From Neobacillus rhizosphaerae (lineage in GTDB: Bacteria; Bacillota; Bacilli; Bacillales; Cytobacillaceae), in NCBI RefSeq assembly GCF_937468385.1, contig NZ_CALBWS010000026.1, positions 1 through 64,000 on the forward strand: a stretch of DNA of 64,000 bases, in the 5' to 3' direction. Position numbers and translations under genes: made by a program. Each line of letters starts with the position of its first letter. The first letter of the stretch is position 1. Below are positions 47,450 through 55,769 of the stretch, piece after piece. The notes beneath the pieces were generated by a model. That model saw only the letters and a program-made list of their open reading frames with translations. It was not told the origin of the DNA and made no database searches.

Positions 47450-47757
47450 GTTTGAAACCTCTCTTCGTATGCATATTTTTGCTTATGTATTTTTCGATAC
47501 AAATAATAGTTTATCTGTTTCTTTTAGATTTCACAAAAGTATTGATTTGCATGTAACAAATAAAAACAAACATGAGGTTCACCTAAATCGTGTAAAAAAC
47601 GAGTTTTTTACACTACAATTGGATATACGGATTCGTTTTTGTGGCTCTCCACCCCATTTCCACACAATAGTGGAAAAGGGCAGAGAGAAATTGAGAGGAG
47701 TTTGTGCTATATTTATCCATAGATGATTAAGGAACGGTGAAGAGAGGAGTTTTGTTT
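47450..47757. other. Divergent intergenic region zwf/rnz
   Basis: Carries a perfect palindrome GTGTAAAAAA/TTTTTTACAC around CGAG at 47590-47613, a possible operator for either divergent gene. An extended -10-like TGCTATATT sits near 47705-47714. No gene seen. Confidence 0.55.
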
Positions 47758-48681
47758 GTGGACATATTTTTCTTAGGAACGGGTGCAGGCATGCCGGCAA
47801 AGCTGCGCAATGTTACGTCAATTGCATTCAAATTACTTGAGGAGCGGGGGGCTGTTTGGCTGTTTGATGCCGGTGAAGCCACGCAACATCAAATTTTACA
47901 TACTTCGATAAAACCACGGCGGATAGAAAAAATTTTTATTACCCATCTTCATGGTGATCATATTTACGGACTGCCTGGTTTGTTATCTAGTCGTTCATTT
48001 CAAGGTGGGGAATCAGAGATAACGGTTTATGGTCCGAAAGGGATTAAAGAATATCTTCATGTTAGTCTTTCCGTAAGCCAGACTTATTTAAAATATCCGT
48101 TGAAGGTTACCGAAATCGATGAGGGCGTTATTTTTGAGGATGACCAGTTTACGGTGGAGGCTCGGTTGCTTGATCATGGAATTCCTTCTTTTGGCTATCG
48201 GATTGTAGAAAAGGACAGGCCTGGTACCTTGCTTGCTGATAAGCTGATGGAAGCAGGTGTTCAACCGGGCCCGATTTTTAGAAAAATAAAAAATGGTGAG
48301 GTTGTCACACTTGAAGATGGCCGGGTGATCGAGCCGAGTAAGTTTGTTGGACCTGAGCAAAAGGGAAGAGTTGTGGCGATTCTTGGGGATACAAGGTACT
48401 GCGAAAGGTCGATTTTGTTAGCCAAGAATGCTGACCTTTTGATTCATGAAGCAACCTTCTCCAAAGGGGAGGAGAAGTTGGCCTACGATTATTTTCATTC
48501 AACGACCCATCAGGCTGCCGATATTGCGAAGCAGGCGGATTGTAAACAGCTGTATCTGACTCATATAAGCTCGCGTTACGATCGAAATGCCTGGCGAGAA
48601 TTAGTAGATGAAGCAAAGGAAATATTTCCGAATACGGACATTGCTGAGGATTTTAAAGAAATAAACATACCACTCAAGTGA
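47758..48681 (+). CDS. rnz: Ribonuclease Z
   Basis: RNase Z trims the 3-prime end of tRNA precursors. The 307-aa metallo-beta-lactamase fold protein has [16 protein letters not shown], the zinc motif [13 protein letters not shown], the FQGGE exosite-adjacent segment, LGDTR and [13 protein letters not shown], and THISSRY. GTG 47758 follows GAGAGGAG by about 9 bases and gives the family length; an upstream ATG 47737 is unlikely. Confidence 0.95.
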   Translation: MDIFFLGTGAGMPAKLRNVTSIAFKLLEERGAVWLFDAGEATQHQILHTSIKPRRIEKIFITHLHGDHIYGLPGLLSSRSFQGGESEITVYGPKGIKEYLHVSLSVSQTYLKYPLKVTEIDEGVIFEDDQFTVEARLLDHGIPSFGYRIVEKDRPGTLLADKLMEAGVQPGPIFRKIKNGEVVTLEDGRVIEPSKFVGPEQKGRVVAILGDTRYCERSILLAKNADLLIHEATFSKGEEKLAYDYFHSTTHQAADIAKQADCKQLYLTHISSRYDRNAWRELVDEAKEIFPNTDIAEDFKEINIPLK

Positions 48682-48684
48682 AAT

Positions 48685-48777
48685 AAAAAAGCACTCACCA
48701 ATTTTGAACTGCACCCTCATTGTTAGACAAATTCTAACAATGAGGGTGCAGTTCAGTTTTCTGGTAAGTGCTTTTTT
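48685..48777. terminator. Very long two-tier hairpin between rnz and namA
   Basis: An inner perfect 22-bp stem (48706-48727 with 48733-48754, loop CAAAT) is enclosed by an outer stem AAAAAAGCACTCACCA/TGGTAAGTGCTTTTTT (48685-48700 with 48762-48777). A/T runs at both ends fit a bidirectional terminator of convergent genes. The inner palindrome looks inserted into the loop of a normal terminator. Confidence 0.85.
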
Positions 48778-48814
48778 ACGTTTTATACTATTAGGATTTA
48801 TATCGGAATTTTAG

Positions 48815-48863
48815 AATTGTCCAGGGCAAGAGCCCTAGCGACTAGAGTGTTCGTGCTTTTCTT
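48815..48863 (-). repeat. Dispersed intergenic repeat, copy E
   Basis: Minus-strand copy: begins AAGAAAAGCACGAACACTC and ends GCCCTGGACAATTC. It abuts the namA stop codon. Confidence 0.65.
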
Positions 48864-49881
48864 ATACCCAGCCGCGTTCGTATTGTTTTGGTGCTTCTAT
48901 GCTAATGCCCAATTCTTTTGCGGCTGTTCTCGGCCAGTAGGGGTCACGCAGTAATTCACGAGCTAGGAATACTAAATCCGCTCGATCATTTTGTAAAATT
49001 TCCTCAGCCTGGATCCCTGAAGTGATTAAGCCGACTGCACCAGTTGAAATGTCAGCACCTTTCTTAATCGTCTCAGAATAGGGTACCTGATAGCCTGGAT
49101 AGACATGAATAGGTGCTGGAACAACTGCTCCTGAGCTTACATCAATTAAATCGACACCTTGCTCCTTCATCCACTCAGCAAAAGTTATGTAATCTTCGGC
49201 AGTTAATCCTTCTTCATGATAATCATGAGCAGAGACCCTTACAATTAACGGACCGTTCCAAACCGTTTTAACGGCATCAATCACTTCACGGAGGAGGCGG
49301 TAGCGGTTATCAGTGGACCCTCCATATTCATCACTTCTTTTATTTGAAAGTGGGGAGAGGAATTCGTTAATCAAATAACCGTGCGCACCGTGAATCTCAA
49401 TCACATCGAAACCAGCTTTGGCGGCACGTTCTGCTCCTGTTTTAAATGCCTCCACCGTATCGGCAATATCCGTTTTTGTCATTTCCTTAGGTGTTTTCAT
49501 TTTTTCATTGAAAGGTAATGCGGAAGGAGCCAAAATTTCACCTTCTAACACTGCTTTTCGGCCGGCATGGGCAAGTTGAATTCCCATTTTGGCTCCGTGC
49601 TCTTTTCCCAGTGCGACAAGCTCTTGGAAACCGTCAACATGGTCATCGCTCCAAATGCCTAAATCTTGCGGCGAAATCCTCCCCTGAGGTGTTACCGCCG
49701 TTGCTTCGACGATGATGAGGCCAACCTGGCCAACTGCTCTACTTGTGTAGTGGGTGCGATGCCAGTTTTGCACATGCCCGTCTTCGTTATGGCTGGAATA
49801 CACGCACATTGGGGACATGACAATTCTGTTTTTTAAGGTGACACCCTTTATCGTAAAGGGTGAAAATAATTTTGCTGGCAT
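48862..49881 (-). CDS. namA: NADPH dehydrogenase NamA (old yellow enzyme, YqjM)
   Basis: A 339-aa FMN-dependent ene-reductase that reduces activated double bonds with NADPH and responds to oxidative stress in B. subtilis. Visible: [15 protein letters not shown] with the YqjM-type Cys, the substrate-binding [31 protein letters not shown], and [12 protein letters not shown] with [20 protein letters not shown] precedes the ATG. Confidence 0.95.
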   Translation of the reverse strand: MPAKLFSPFTIKGVTLKNRIVMSPMCVYSSHNEDGHVQNWHRTHYTSRAVGQVGLIIVEATAVTPQGRISPQDLGIWSDDHVDGFQELVALGKEHGAKMGIQLAHAGRKAVLEGEILAPSALPFNEKMKTPKEMTKTDIADTVEAFKTGAERAAKAGFDVIEIHGAHGYLINEFLSPLSNKRSDEYGGSTDNRYRLLREVIDAVKTVWNGPLIVRVSAHDYHEEGLTAEDYITFAEWMKEQGVDLIDVSSGAVVPAPIHVYPGYQVPYSETIKKGADISTGAVGLITSGIQAEEILQNDRADLVFLARELLRDPYWPRTAAKELGISIEAPKQYERGWV

Positions 49882-49955
49882 TTGAAAACCCTCCTATCAT
49901 TAATTACCCACTAATAGTATAGCAAATGGAGTAAAAATAATGTGAAATCTAGCTT

Positions 49956-51095
49956 TTATTCCTTCTCCCTAAGCTCACTTAAGCGGTAGGTTGTACCTCG
50001 CCAAACAATTCCTTCACGTCTAAAAGTAAGATAGCTAGCCCGCATTATGGAATAAATAAACAGTAAAGCCGTAATCGGAAAAACAAGAAACAAGGCAGGT
50101 GAAAAAACGGTCATTCTCCTAATAATCATTACATACAATATTCCGCTTGCGATAATATTCCCTAAGCTTAGGAGGGCAACCATTTTATCTGCTGAAAAAA
50201 CGGTTAAAAACGGAAGAACATGGGTGACAAATACACCAAAGACTGAAAAAAACACCATGCTGATTCGATAATTTAATCCAGCAAATGTGTTTTTTTCAAG
50301 CCCGACCAAGGCCTCTTTCAAACTTCCATACCATTCGACCTCAATAAGCTGAAGTGCGGTAACAATTCTTTGCCGATAACCAGCTTTTTTCATTTTCATT
50401 CCCAGTTGCAAATCATCATCTGGCCTCATTTTAATCCTTTCATGTGTTCCAAACGCTTCATAGGAGGCTTTTGAAACAAGGTTGAATGCTCCAATACCAG
50501 TTCCTGTTTTTGACTTAGGATTATTCGCTAACCACGGACGCTTAAAATAGGAAAATCCGAAAAGAAAAAAAGCGACAAACGATTTTAGCCAAAAACGATT
50601 TGCATTTAAGTTGGGGGCTGCGGTTAAATGATCGAGCTGGTACCTCTCAAAATAATGCAGTGCTTTAGCAAATGCTTCCTTTTCATATTTAACATCGGCA
50701 TCCGTAAACAATAGCCACTTTCCTGAAGCTTGAAGTGTCCCTTTATACAGTGCATGATTTTTTCCAAGCCACCCTTCAGGCAAATCAGCTATATGGAGCA
50801 CTTTTATTCTTGAGTCAATGGTTGCTAATTCGTCGATAATTTTTCCGGTTTCATCATTGGAGCGGTCATTTACCAGAATCCATTCGACATTTTCATATGT
50901 TTGTTTCAGTTGACTCAGAATACTCATCTTAATTTGCTTTTCTTCATTTCGTGCGGCAACAATCACTGATAACAATGATCCATTTTTAAGACCTTCTTCT
51001 TTTTCAAGGGAATCTATATTTTTTAATCCAAACAGTGCATCAAAGATAAATACAATCCAAACAAGAATGCCTAATGTGTATAAAACGGTTAGCAT
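49956..51095 (-). CDS. Membrane-bound family 2 glycosyltransferase
   Basis: A 379-aa GT-A glycosyltransferase with an N-terminal membrane helix (about 4-22), a catalytic domain with SVIVAARNEEKQI, NDRSNDETG, FTDADVKY (DxD) and RPDDDLQLGMKMKKAGY, and three to four C-terminal helices (from about 285). This layout resembles carotenoid/hopanoid-associated glycosyltransferases; the acceptor is unknown. The ribosome site is modest. Not part of the B. subtilis gene order as I recall it. Confidence 0.85.
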   Translation of the reverse strand: MLTVLYTLGILVWIVFIFDALFGLKNIDSLEKEEGLKNGSLLSVIVAARNEEKQIKMSILSQLKQTYENVEWILVNDRSNDETGKIIDELATIDSRIKVLHIADLPEGWLGKNHALYKGTLQASGKWLLFTDADVKYEKEAFAKALHYFERYQLDHLTAAPNLNANRFWLKSFVAFFLFGFSYFKRPWLANNPKSKTGTGIGAFNLVSKASYEAFGTHERIKMRPDDDLQLGMKMKKAGYRQRIVTALQLIEVEWYGSLKEALVGLEKNTFAGLNYRISMVFFSVFGVFVTHVLPFLTVFSADKMVALLSLGNIIASGILYVMIIRRMTVFSPALFLVFPITALLFIYSIMRASYLTFRREGIVWRGTTYRLSELREKE

Positions 51096-51154
51096 GGTTC
51101 ACACTTCCCAGTTTTTTAATCCTAGTTTAATGGAACATACGGGAAAATTCCAAT

Positions 51155-52000
51155 TTAATACGGTAAATTGGATGTCTCAAGCTGTGAACTTAATGCAGCA
51201 CCCATTTTTTTAGATTGGGCAGTTGCTGCTTTAATACAAGAAATAAACGCTTGCTGAACTCCGTTTTCCTCTAGAATCCGTATTCCTGCCTCTGTTGTTC
51301 CTCCAGGGCTAGTTACTTCTTTACGCAGCTCTGTTGCTGATTTGCTGGATTTTTTCACCATCTCTGCTGCTCCCAGTAGTGTTTGCACAATTAATTCACT
51401 GGCCATTTGCTGATCAAGGCCGACCTCAACGGCACTTTTTTCCATCGCTTCGATAAGATAATAGATATAGGCAGGTCCGCTTCCGGATAGCCCTGTTACG
51501 GCATCCAACTGCTCTTCTTCAACAAAAGAAGTTAAGCCAACTGTTCCAAAGAGGATTTTTGTTGTTTCTATTTGCTGATCGGTAACACGATTATTTACCG
51601 CAACAGCAGTTGCTGATTTGCCAACAGCGGCTGACGTGTTTGGCATTGACCTTACAATCGCAAGCGGTATTCTTGCTAAAGCTTCAATCGTGCTCATGGA
51701 TACACCAGCTAAAACAGAAACCACCAGCATTCGCTCAGATAAGTATGCTCGAATTGATTGAATGGCAGTTGCTGCATCCTTTGGCTTCATCGCCAACATT
51801 ACAAGGTCCGCGCCGTCGAAAAGAGCATTTAAATCATACGTACTTTGGACACCATATCGTTCGCTAAGATTAACCAGTCTTTTTTCATTTGAATTGTTTG
51901 TCACCCAGATATTTTTTCTATCAATTACATCGTTTTCTAGAATTCCAGAAATAAATGCTTCAGCCATTGACCCTGCGCCAACAATCACCATTTTTTTCAT
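51155..52000 (-). CDS. proC: Pyrroline-5-carboxylate reductase
   Basis: ProC makes proline from pyrroline-5-carboxylate with NAD(P)H. The 281-aa protein has the dinucleotide motif VGAGSMAEAFISG, VMLAMKPKD, VSVLAGVS, RSMPNTSAAVGKSATA and the family signature GLSGSGPAYIYYLIEA with TSPGGTTEAGI. ATG 52000 follows GGAGGA closely. The apparent N-terminal extension upstream runs into repeat and T-box leader and is not coding. Expression is governed by the T-box just upstream. Confidence 0.95.
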   Translation of the reverse strand: MKKMVIVGAGSMAEAFISGILENDVIDRKNIWVTNNSNEKRLVNLSERYGVQSTYDLNALFDGADLVMLAMKPKDAATAIQSIRAYLSERMLVVSVLAGVSMSTIEALARIPLAIVRSMPNTSAAVGKSATAVAVNNRVTDQQIETTKILFGTVGLTSFVEEEQLDAVTGLSGSGPAYIYYLIEAMEKSAVEVGLDQQMASELIVQTLLGAAEMVKKSSKSATELRKEVTSPGGTTEAGIRILEENGVQQAFISCIKAATAQSKKMGAALSSQLETSNLPY

Positions 52001-52022
52001 AAATGTTCCTCCTTTTTTTCTA

Positions 52023-52076
52023 ATGTCTAGTTCCAGCACCCAGTGGCTAGTGTACTTCGCGCCTCCGCTTTTCTTA
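52023..52076 (-). repeat. Dispersed intergenic repeat, copy F
   Basis: Minus-strand copy beginning AAGAAAAGCGGAGGCGCGAAG and ending GGTGCTGGAACTAGACATTA, sitting between the T-box terminator and the proC ribosome site, so it is part of the proC mRNA leader. Confidence 0.75.
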
Positions 52077-52081
52077 AAAAA

Positions 52082-52330
52082 ACAAAAAGACCCTTCATCC
52101 ATAAAGGACGAAAGGTTTAGATTCCGCGGTACCACCTTCATTTACCTTGATTTTTAAAAAATTACCAAGGCTCACTCGACTCCGATAACGCCGGATGTGC
52201 GTTAGGTTTTCCTAAATGCTCCTAAGGTAGGTTCAATGATTAAGAGGGCGGTGAAGTCTCTCAGCCTTTTGAACTTCACTCTCTATCGCCATTTCTCATT
52301 TACTGGCCTTATTCATCGCTTTCAATCAAA
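52082..52330 (-). promoter_or_regulatory. T-box riboswitch, proline specific, upstream of proC
   Basis: The conserved T-box motif AAGGTGGTACCGCGGAA lies at 52122-52138 (minus), followed by a terminator stem CGTCC/GGATG-type ending in TTTTT near 52085. A Stem I region is upstream. The likely specifier codon is CCT at 52229-52231, in the context GAACCTACC, matching proline and the downstream gene. Uncharged tRNA-Pro should stabilise the antiterminator and allow proC expression. Confidence 0.9.
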
Positions 52331-52536
52331 TCAAATCAAATTTTAATTGTGATTATGCAAGATGAACAGCCAGTCTGTCAAGAGGAATATTTACAGAATT
52401 TTTTGTTTTTTAAAAATAAACTATGCAGAAATAATGACAATGGGTGAAAAAATCGCTACACTTTATTTTATATAGTAATTGTCAAAAAATGTTCACATGA
52501 TTTCTTTATCCAACAATAAGGTTAGGAGTTTTTTGA

Positions 52537-53499
52537 ATGACAGAATGGAAAGACGGAATAGCCAAGATTACCTTACCAACTCCTTTTCCGGTCGGGGATG
52601 TAAATGTTTATTTGGTTCAAGGAGAGCGGTTAACGCTTGTTGACACAGGGGTGAAAACGGAAGAGTCATGGAATTCACTTACAGAGCAAATGGCTGATTT
52701 ACATTTAAGCCCTAAGGATATTGAGCAAGTGGTTCTTACTCATCATCATCCTGACCACGTGGGGATGCTCGACTTTTTCCCTGATTCATTAGAGATTTAT
52801 GGTCATCCGCTGAATGAAAGATGGATCCATCCAACTGAAGCCTTTTTTCAAGAACAAGAGGATTTTTTTGGAGTTCTTTTTCACGAGTTTGGGCTGCCTA
52901 AGGAATATTTTCCCTTGCTTTCTAAGTTAAGAAAAACATTGAAGTATTCCTGTAATCGTTCACTGACTGGACATCTCGTTGAAGGGATGATCCCTCTTGG
53001 GCTTAGTGAGTGGCAGGTTATTGAAACACCTGGTCATGCCCAAAGTCAAATTGCTCTTTTTCGGGAACAGGATGGAATATTGATTGGCGGTGATCTGATC
53101 TTAGCACATATCTCACCGAATCCATTGCTCGAGCCTCCTGTGCCTGGTGGAAAAGAAAGACCAAAGCCACAGTTGCAACATAATGCTTCAATGAAGAAGC
53201 TATTGTCTTACCCGATTCAATGTGTCTATACGGGGCATGGCAAAGAGGTTTACAGGTTAGCAGATCTGATTGAAAAAAGACTTTCGCGACAGCATGAGCG
53301 GGCGATGACGGTCAACAACTGGCTGAAAGAAGAGCAACTCACCGTTTTTGAAATCTGCAAACGCCTATTTCCGTCTGTCTATCAACGCGAACCGATGTTA
53401 ACGATGTCAGAAACAGTGGCCCAGCTTGACTATTTATCATCCATCGGGGAAATTATTAGTAAGGATAGTCAGCCCATGCTATATCAAGCGAAGTCTTAA
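52537..53499 (+). CDS. yqjP: Metallo-beta-lactamase fold hydrolase YqjP
   Basis: A 320-aa MBL-fold protein. Zinc ligands are in LTHHHPDHVGM (HxHxDH), ETPGHAQSQIALF, IGGDLILAH and the final VYTGHGKEV. A C-terminal winged-helix-like tail (about 255-320) is typical of the YqjP/LACTB2-like group. The substrate is unknown; hydrolysis of thioesters, esters or RNA is possible. TAGGAG precedes the ATG. yqjQ follows after 33 bases. Confidence 0.9.
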   Translation: MTEWKDGIAKITLPTPFPVGDVNVYLVQGERLTLVDTGVKTEESWNSLTEQMADLHLSPKDIEQVVLTHHHPDHVGMLDFFPDSLEIYGHPLNERWIHPTEAFFQEQEDFFGVLFHEFGLPKEYFPLLSKLRKTLKYSCNRSLTGHLVEGMIPLGLSEWQVIETPGHAQSQIALFREQDGILIGGDLILAHISPNPLLEPPVPGGKERPKPQLQHNASMKKLLSYPIQCVYTGHGKEVYRLADLIEKRLSRQHERAMTVNNWLKEEQLTVFEICKRLFPSVYQREPMLTMSETVAQLDYLSSIGEIISKDSQPMLYQAKS

Positions 53500-53532
53500 G
53501 ACGAACGGGGCCAACTCAGATGAGGTGTTAAA

Positions 53533-54330
53533 ATGGTAAGGGAGCAATTAAAAGGGAAAAATATTGTCATTACCGGTGCATCCGGAGGAATCGGTGCGGA
53601 AATCGCCAAGCTATGTGCGGCAAGCGGGGCGAGTCTCGTCTTGCTGGCGCGGAGTATTGATAAGCTGCAGCAGCTGCAGTCCGAACTGCAGCAAAAGCAT
53701 CAAGTGAAAGTGGATGTTTTCCAGCTTGATGTGTCTGATACAGAAAAAGTGCAAGCAGTTTTTGAACAAATTTTTGAGAAAGTTGATCAAATAGATATCC
53801 TTGTAAATAATGCCGGCTTTGGGGTATTCCGTGAAGCCCATGAAGCAACCATGGATGAGATCAAAGGGATGTTTGACGTAAATGTGGTTGGGCTAATGGC
53901 ATGCACAAGCATGGTCTTGCCAAAGATGCGTGCACGTCGTTTTGGCCATATTATTAATATAGCTTCCCAGGCTGGTAAAATTGCTACCCCAAAATCGAGT
54001 GTCTATTCAGCGACGAAGCACGCCGTACTTGGCTATACGAATTCACTGAGGATGGAGCTTGCCGATTATAATGTCATGGTTACATCGGTAAATCCAGGTC
54101 CAATTGCCACCAACTTTTTTAATATTGCCGATGAAAAAGGTACTTATGTAAAAAATGTACAGCGGTTCATACTCCAGCCTGAATATGTCGCTCGGAAGAT
54201 CGTTGATAGCATGCTGACGAAAACAAGGGAAATCAATCTACCGCGTTGGATGAACATGGGAAGCGCGGTGTATGTTCTCTTTCCACGATTGTTTGAGCGA
54301 ATTGGTAAGAAGGTGCTTAACCGAAAATAG
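53533..54330 (+). CDS. yqjQ: Short-chain dehydrogenase YqjQ
   Basis: A 265-aa classical SDR with cofactor loop ITGASGGIGAEIAKL, NNAGFGVF, catalytic Ser in NIASQAGKIATPKSS and YSATKHAV (Tyr/Lys), and PGPIATNFF. The substrate is unknown. It probably forms an operon with yqjP. It is followed by a strong terminator. Confidence 0.92.
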   Translation: MVREQLKGKNIVITGASGGIGAEIAKLCAASGASLVLLARSIDKLQQLQSELQQKHQVKVDVFQLDVSDTEKVQAVFEQIFEKVDQIDILVNNAGFGVFREAHEATMDEIKGMFDVNVVGLMACTSMVLPKMRARRFGHIINIASQAGKIATPKSSVYSATKHAVLGYTNSLRMELADYNVMVTSVNPGPIATNFFNIADEKGTYVKNVQRFILQPEYVARKIVDSMLTKTREINLPRWMNMGSAVYVLFPRLFERIGKKVLNRK

Positions 54331-54436
54331 GGGATTTTTATAATCTTATACTTCGTAAGAACTTTTAAAATTTTGCTGTCTTTAAAATAATTCTTTAATT
54401 TTTTTACTTTGCTTTAACCATCTGAAATATTCAAAA

Positions 54437-54475
54437 AAGGGCCTCTCCGAAATACGGAAAGGCCCTTACTATTAT
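54437..54475 (+). terminator. Terminator after yqjQ
   Basis: AAGGGCCTCTCCG and CGGAAAGGCCCTT pair around AAATA with one mismatch, followed by an AT-rich tract. Confidence 0.8.
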
Positions 54476-54495
54476 TCCGATGAATGACTAGTCGC

Positions 54496-54545
54496 TTTTG
54501 GAAAAAAAAATTATCAATTCCAAAATCTATGAAATGAGTTATAAT
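54496..54545 (+). promoter_or_regulatory. Promoter with operator-like inverted repeat before the ketosynthase gene
   Basis: A perfect inverted repeat TTTTGGAA (54496-54503) and TTCCAAAA (54518-54525) covers the -35 area, and TATAAT stands at 54540-54545. No good -35 hexamer is seen, which fits an activator- or repressor-controlled promoter. Confidence 0.5.
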
Positions 54546-54583
54546 TTTGGTAGATTAATAAACTTTAAAGGGGCAGCTTAAAA

Positions 54584-55753
54584 TTGAAGGTATTGATAAC
54601 TGGTTATGGCATTAAAGCTCCGAAAATTCAATCTGCTACAGATTTTAAATTTGTTTTGGAAAGTGGAAAAGTTATTTCAAAAAAAGTGCAATTTATGAAT
54701 GGCTTGCAATTGGTGTGCGGGGTTATTGATGAAGACTTATCAGTACTTGAACCAAGAGTGTTGAAAAGATATCCAAGGACCTCACAGTTGGCTATTTCAG
54801 CTTCCTACGAAGCAATCGAGATGGCTACTCTTACAAACAATATCAAGGATAAAAAAGTTGGCGTTATTATTGGTACCTCGGGAGGAAATATTGCTGAAGT
54901 GGAAAAGTTCAGCCTGAGACTCAATCAATCCAATCAAATTTCTCCCTTTGGAATAGGAAAAATGAACACAAACAGCCTGTCTACATCTGTGAGTTCCTTT
55001 TTCGAGTTGAATGGGATGTCATTAACTTTAAGCAATAGCTGTACAGCAAGTACTGACGCGATTAACTTAGGTAAAACATTAATTGAAGCGGGTTCACTCG
55101 ATATTTGTATTGTCGGTGGAGTAGAAAGTACGTTAACGGATGTTGTGGTGCATGGTTTTTCTAAACTCCGGCTCACGGCGAGGGAGTTAGATGAATCCGT
55201 GGCAGGCGGACCTTTTTCAGATGACAAAGGTTTTGTCTTATCTGAAGGAGCTGGCATTCTTGTACTCGAAAGTGAACAATCTGCAAAAAGCAGAAATGTG
55301 AACATTAAAGGTTGGGTAGAGGGGGCCTATATGAACCAGGATGGCATCTCTATCTACCACTCTGACTCATCTGGATCCAAGATGCTTGAAGCAATAAAGC
55401 AATGTTTAAATGGACAGATTCCCACCTATGTGAACAGCCAGGCTCTCGGCATAAAGGAAAATGACCGGATTGAGGCTCTCGTACACAAAACGATGTTTGG
55501 AAACTCTGTTCCCATTACTTCCATCAAAGGAATGACTGGACATTTTCTAGGTGCAACCGGAGCTATTCAGGCGATTGCCAGCTTAATCAGCTTAGAAAAT
55601 AATTTTATTCCTGCAACAATTAAATCCAATCCTGAACAATATTCGGATGTGCCCATTGTGACCGAAATAATTTATGGAGAGGTTAATAAGGTTGCTATCA
55701 CCTCCCACGGGTATGGCGGCAACAACTCGTGTTTATTACTTTCAAAAATGTAG
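54584..55753 (+). CDS. Stand-alone beta-ketoacyl synthase-like protein
   Basis: A 389-aa thiolase-fold protein of the FabF/ketosynthase type. The nucleophile elbow is SNSCTASTDAI with Cys153. The second His is present in SIKGMTGHFLGATGAI (His320) and the glycine-rich end HGYGGNNS is kept. Where FabF has HGTSTP, this protein has SQALGI, so Gln286 replaces the first catalytic His. That suggests altered chemistry, such as no malonyl decarboxylation. The TTG start has AAAGGGG. No acyl carrier or acyltransferase gene is nearby. The histidine kinase gene follows 16 bases after the stop. Confidence 0.85.
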   Translation: MKVLITGYGIKAPKIQSATDFKFVLESGKVISKKVQFMNGLQLVCGVIDEDLSVLEPRVLKRYPRTSQLAISASYEAIEMATLTNNIKDKKVGVIIGTSGGNIAEVEKFSLRLNQSNQISPFGIGKMNTNSLSTSVSSFFELNGMSLTLSNSCTASTDAINLGKTLIEAGSLDICIVGGVESTLTDVVVHGFSKLRLTARELDESVAGGPFSDDKGFVLSEGAGILVLESEQSAKSRNVNIKGWVEGAYMNQDGISIYHSDSSGSKMLEAIKQCLNGQIPTYVNSQALGIKENDRIEALVHKTMFGNSVPITSIKGMTGHFLGATGAIQAIASLISLENNFIPATIKSNPEQYSDVPIVTEIIYGEVNKVAITSHGYGGNNSCLLLSKM

Positions 55754-55769
55754 AAGGGCTGTTTATCCA

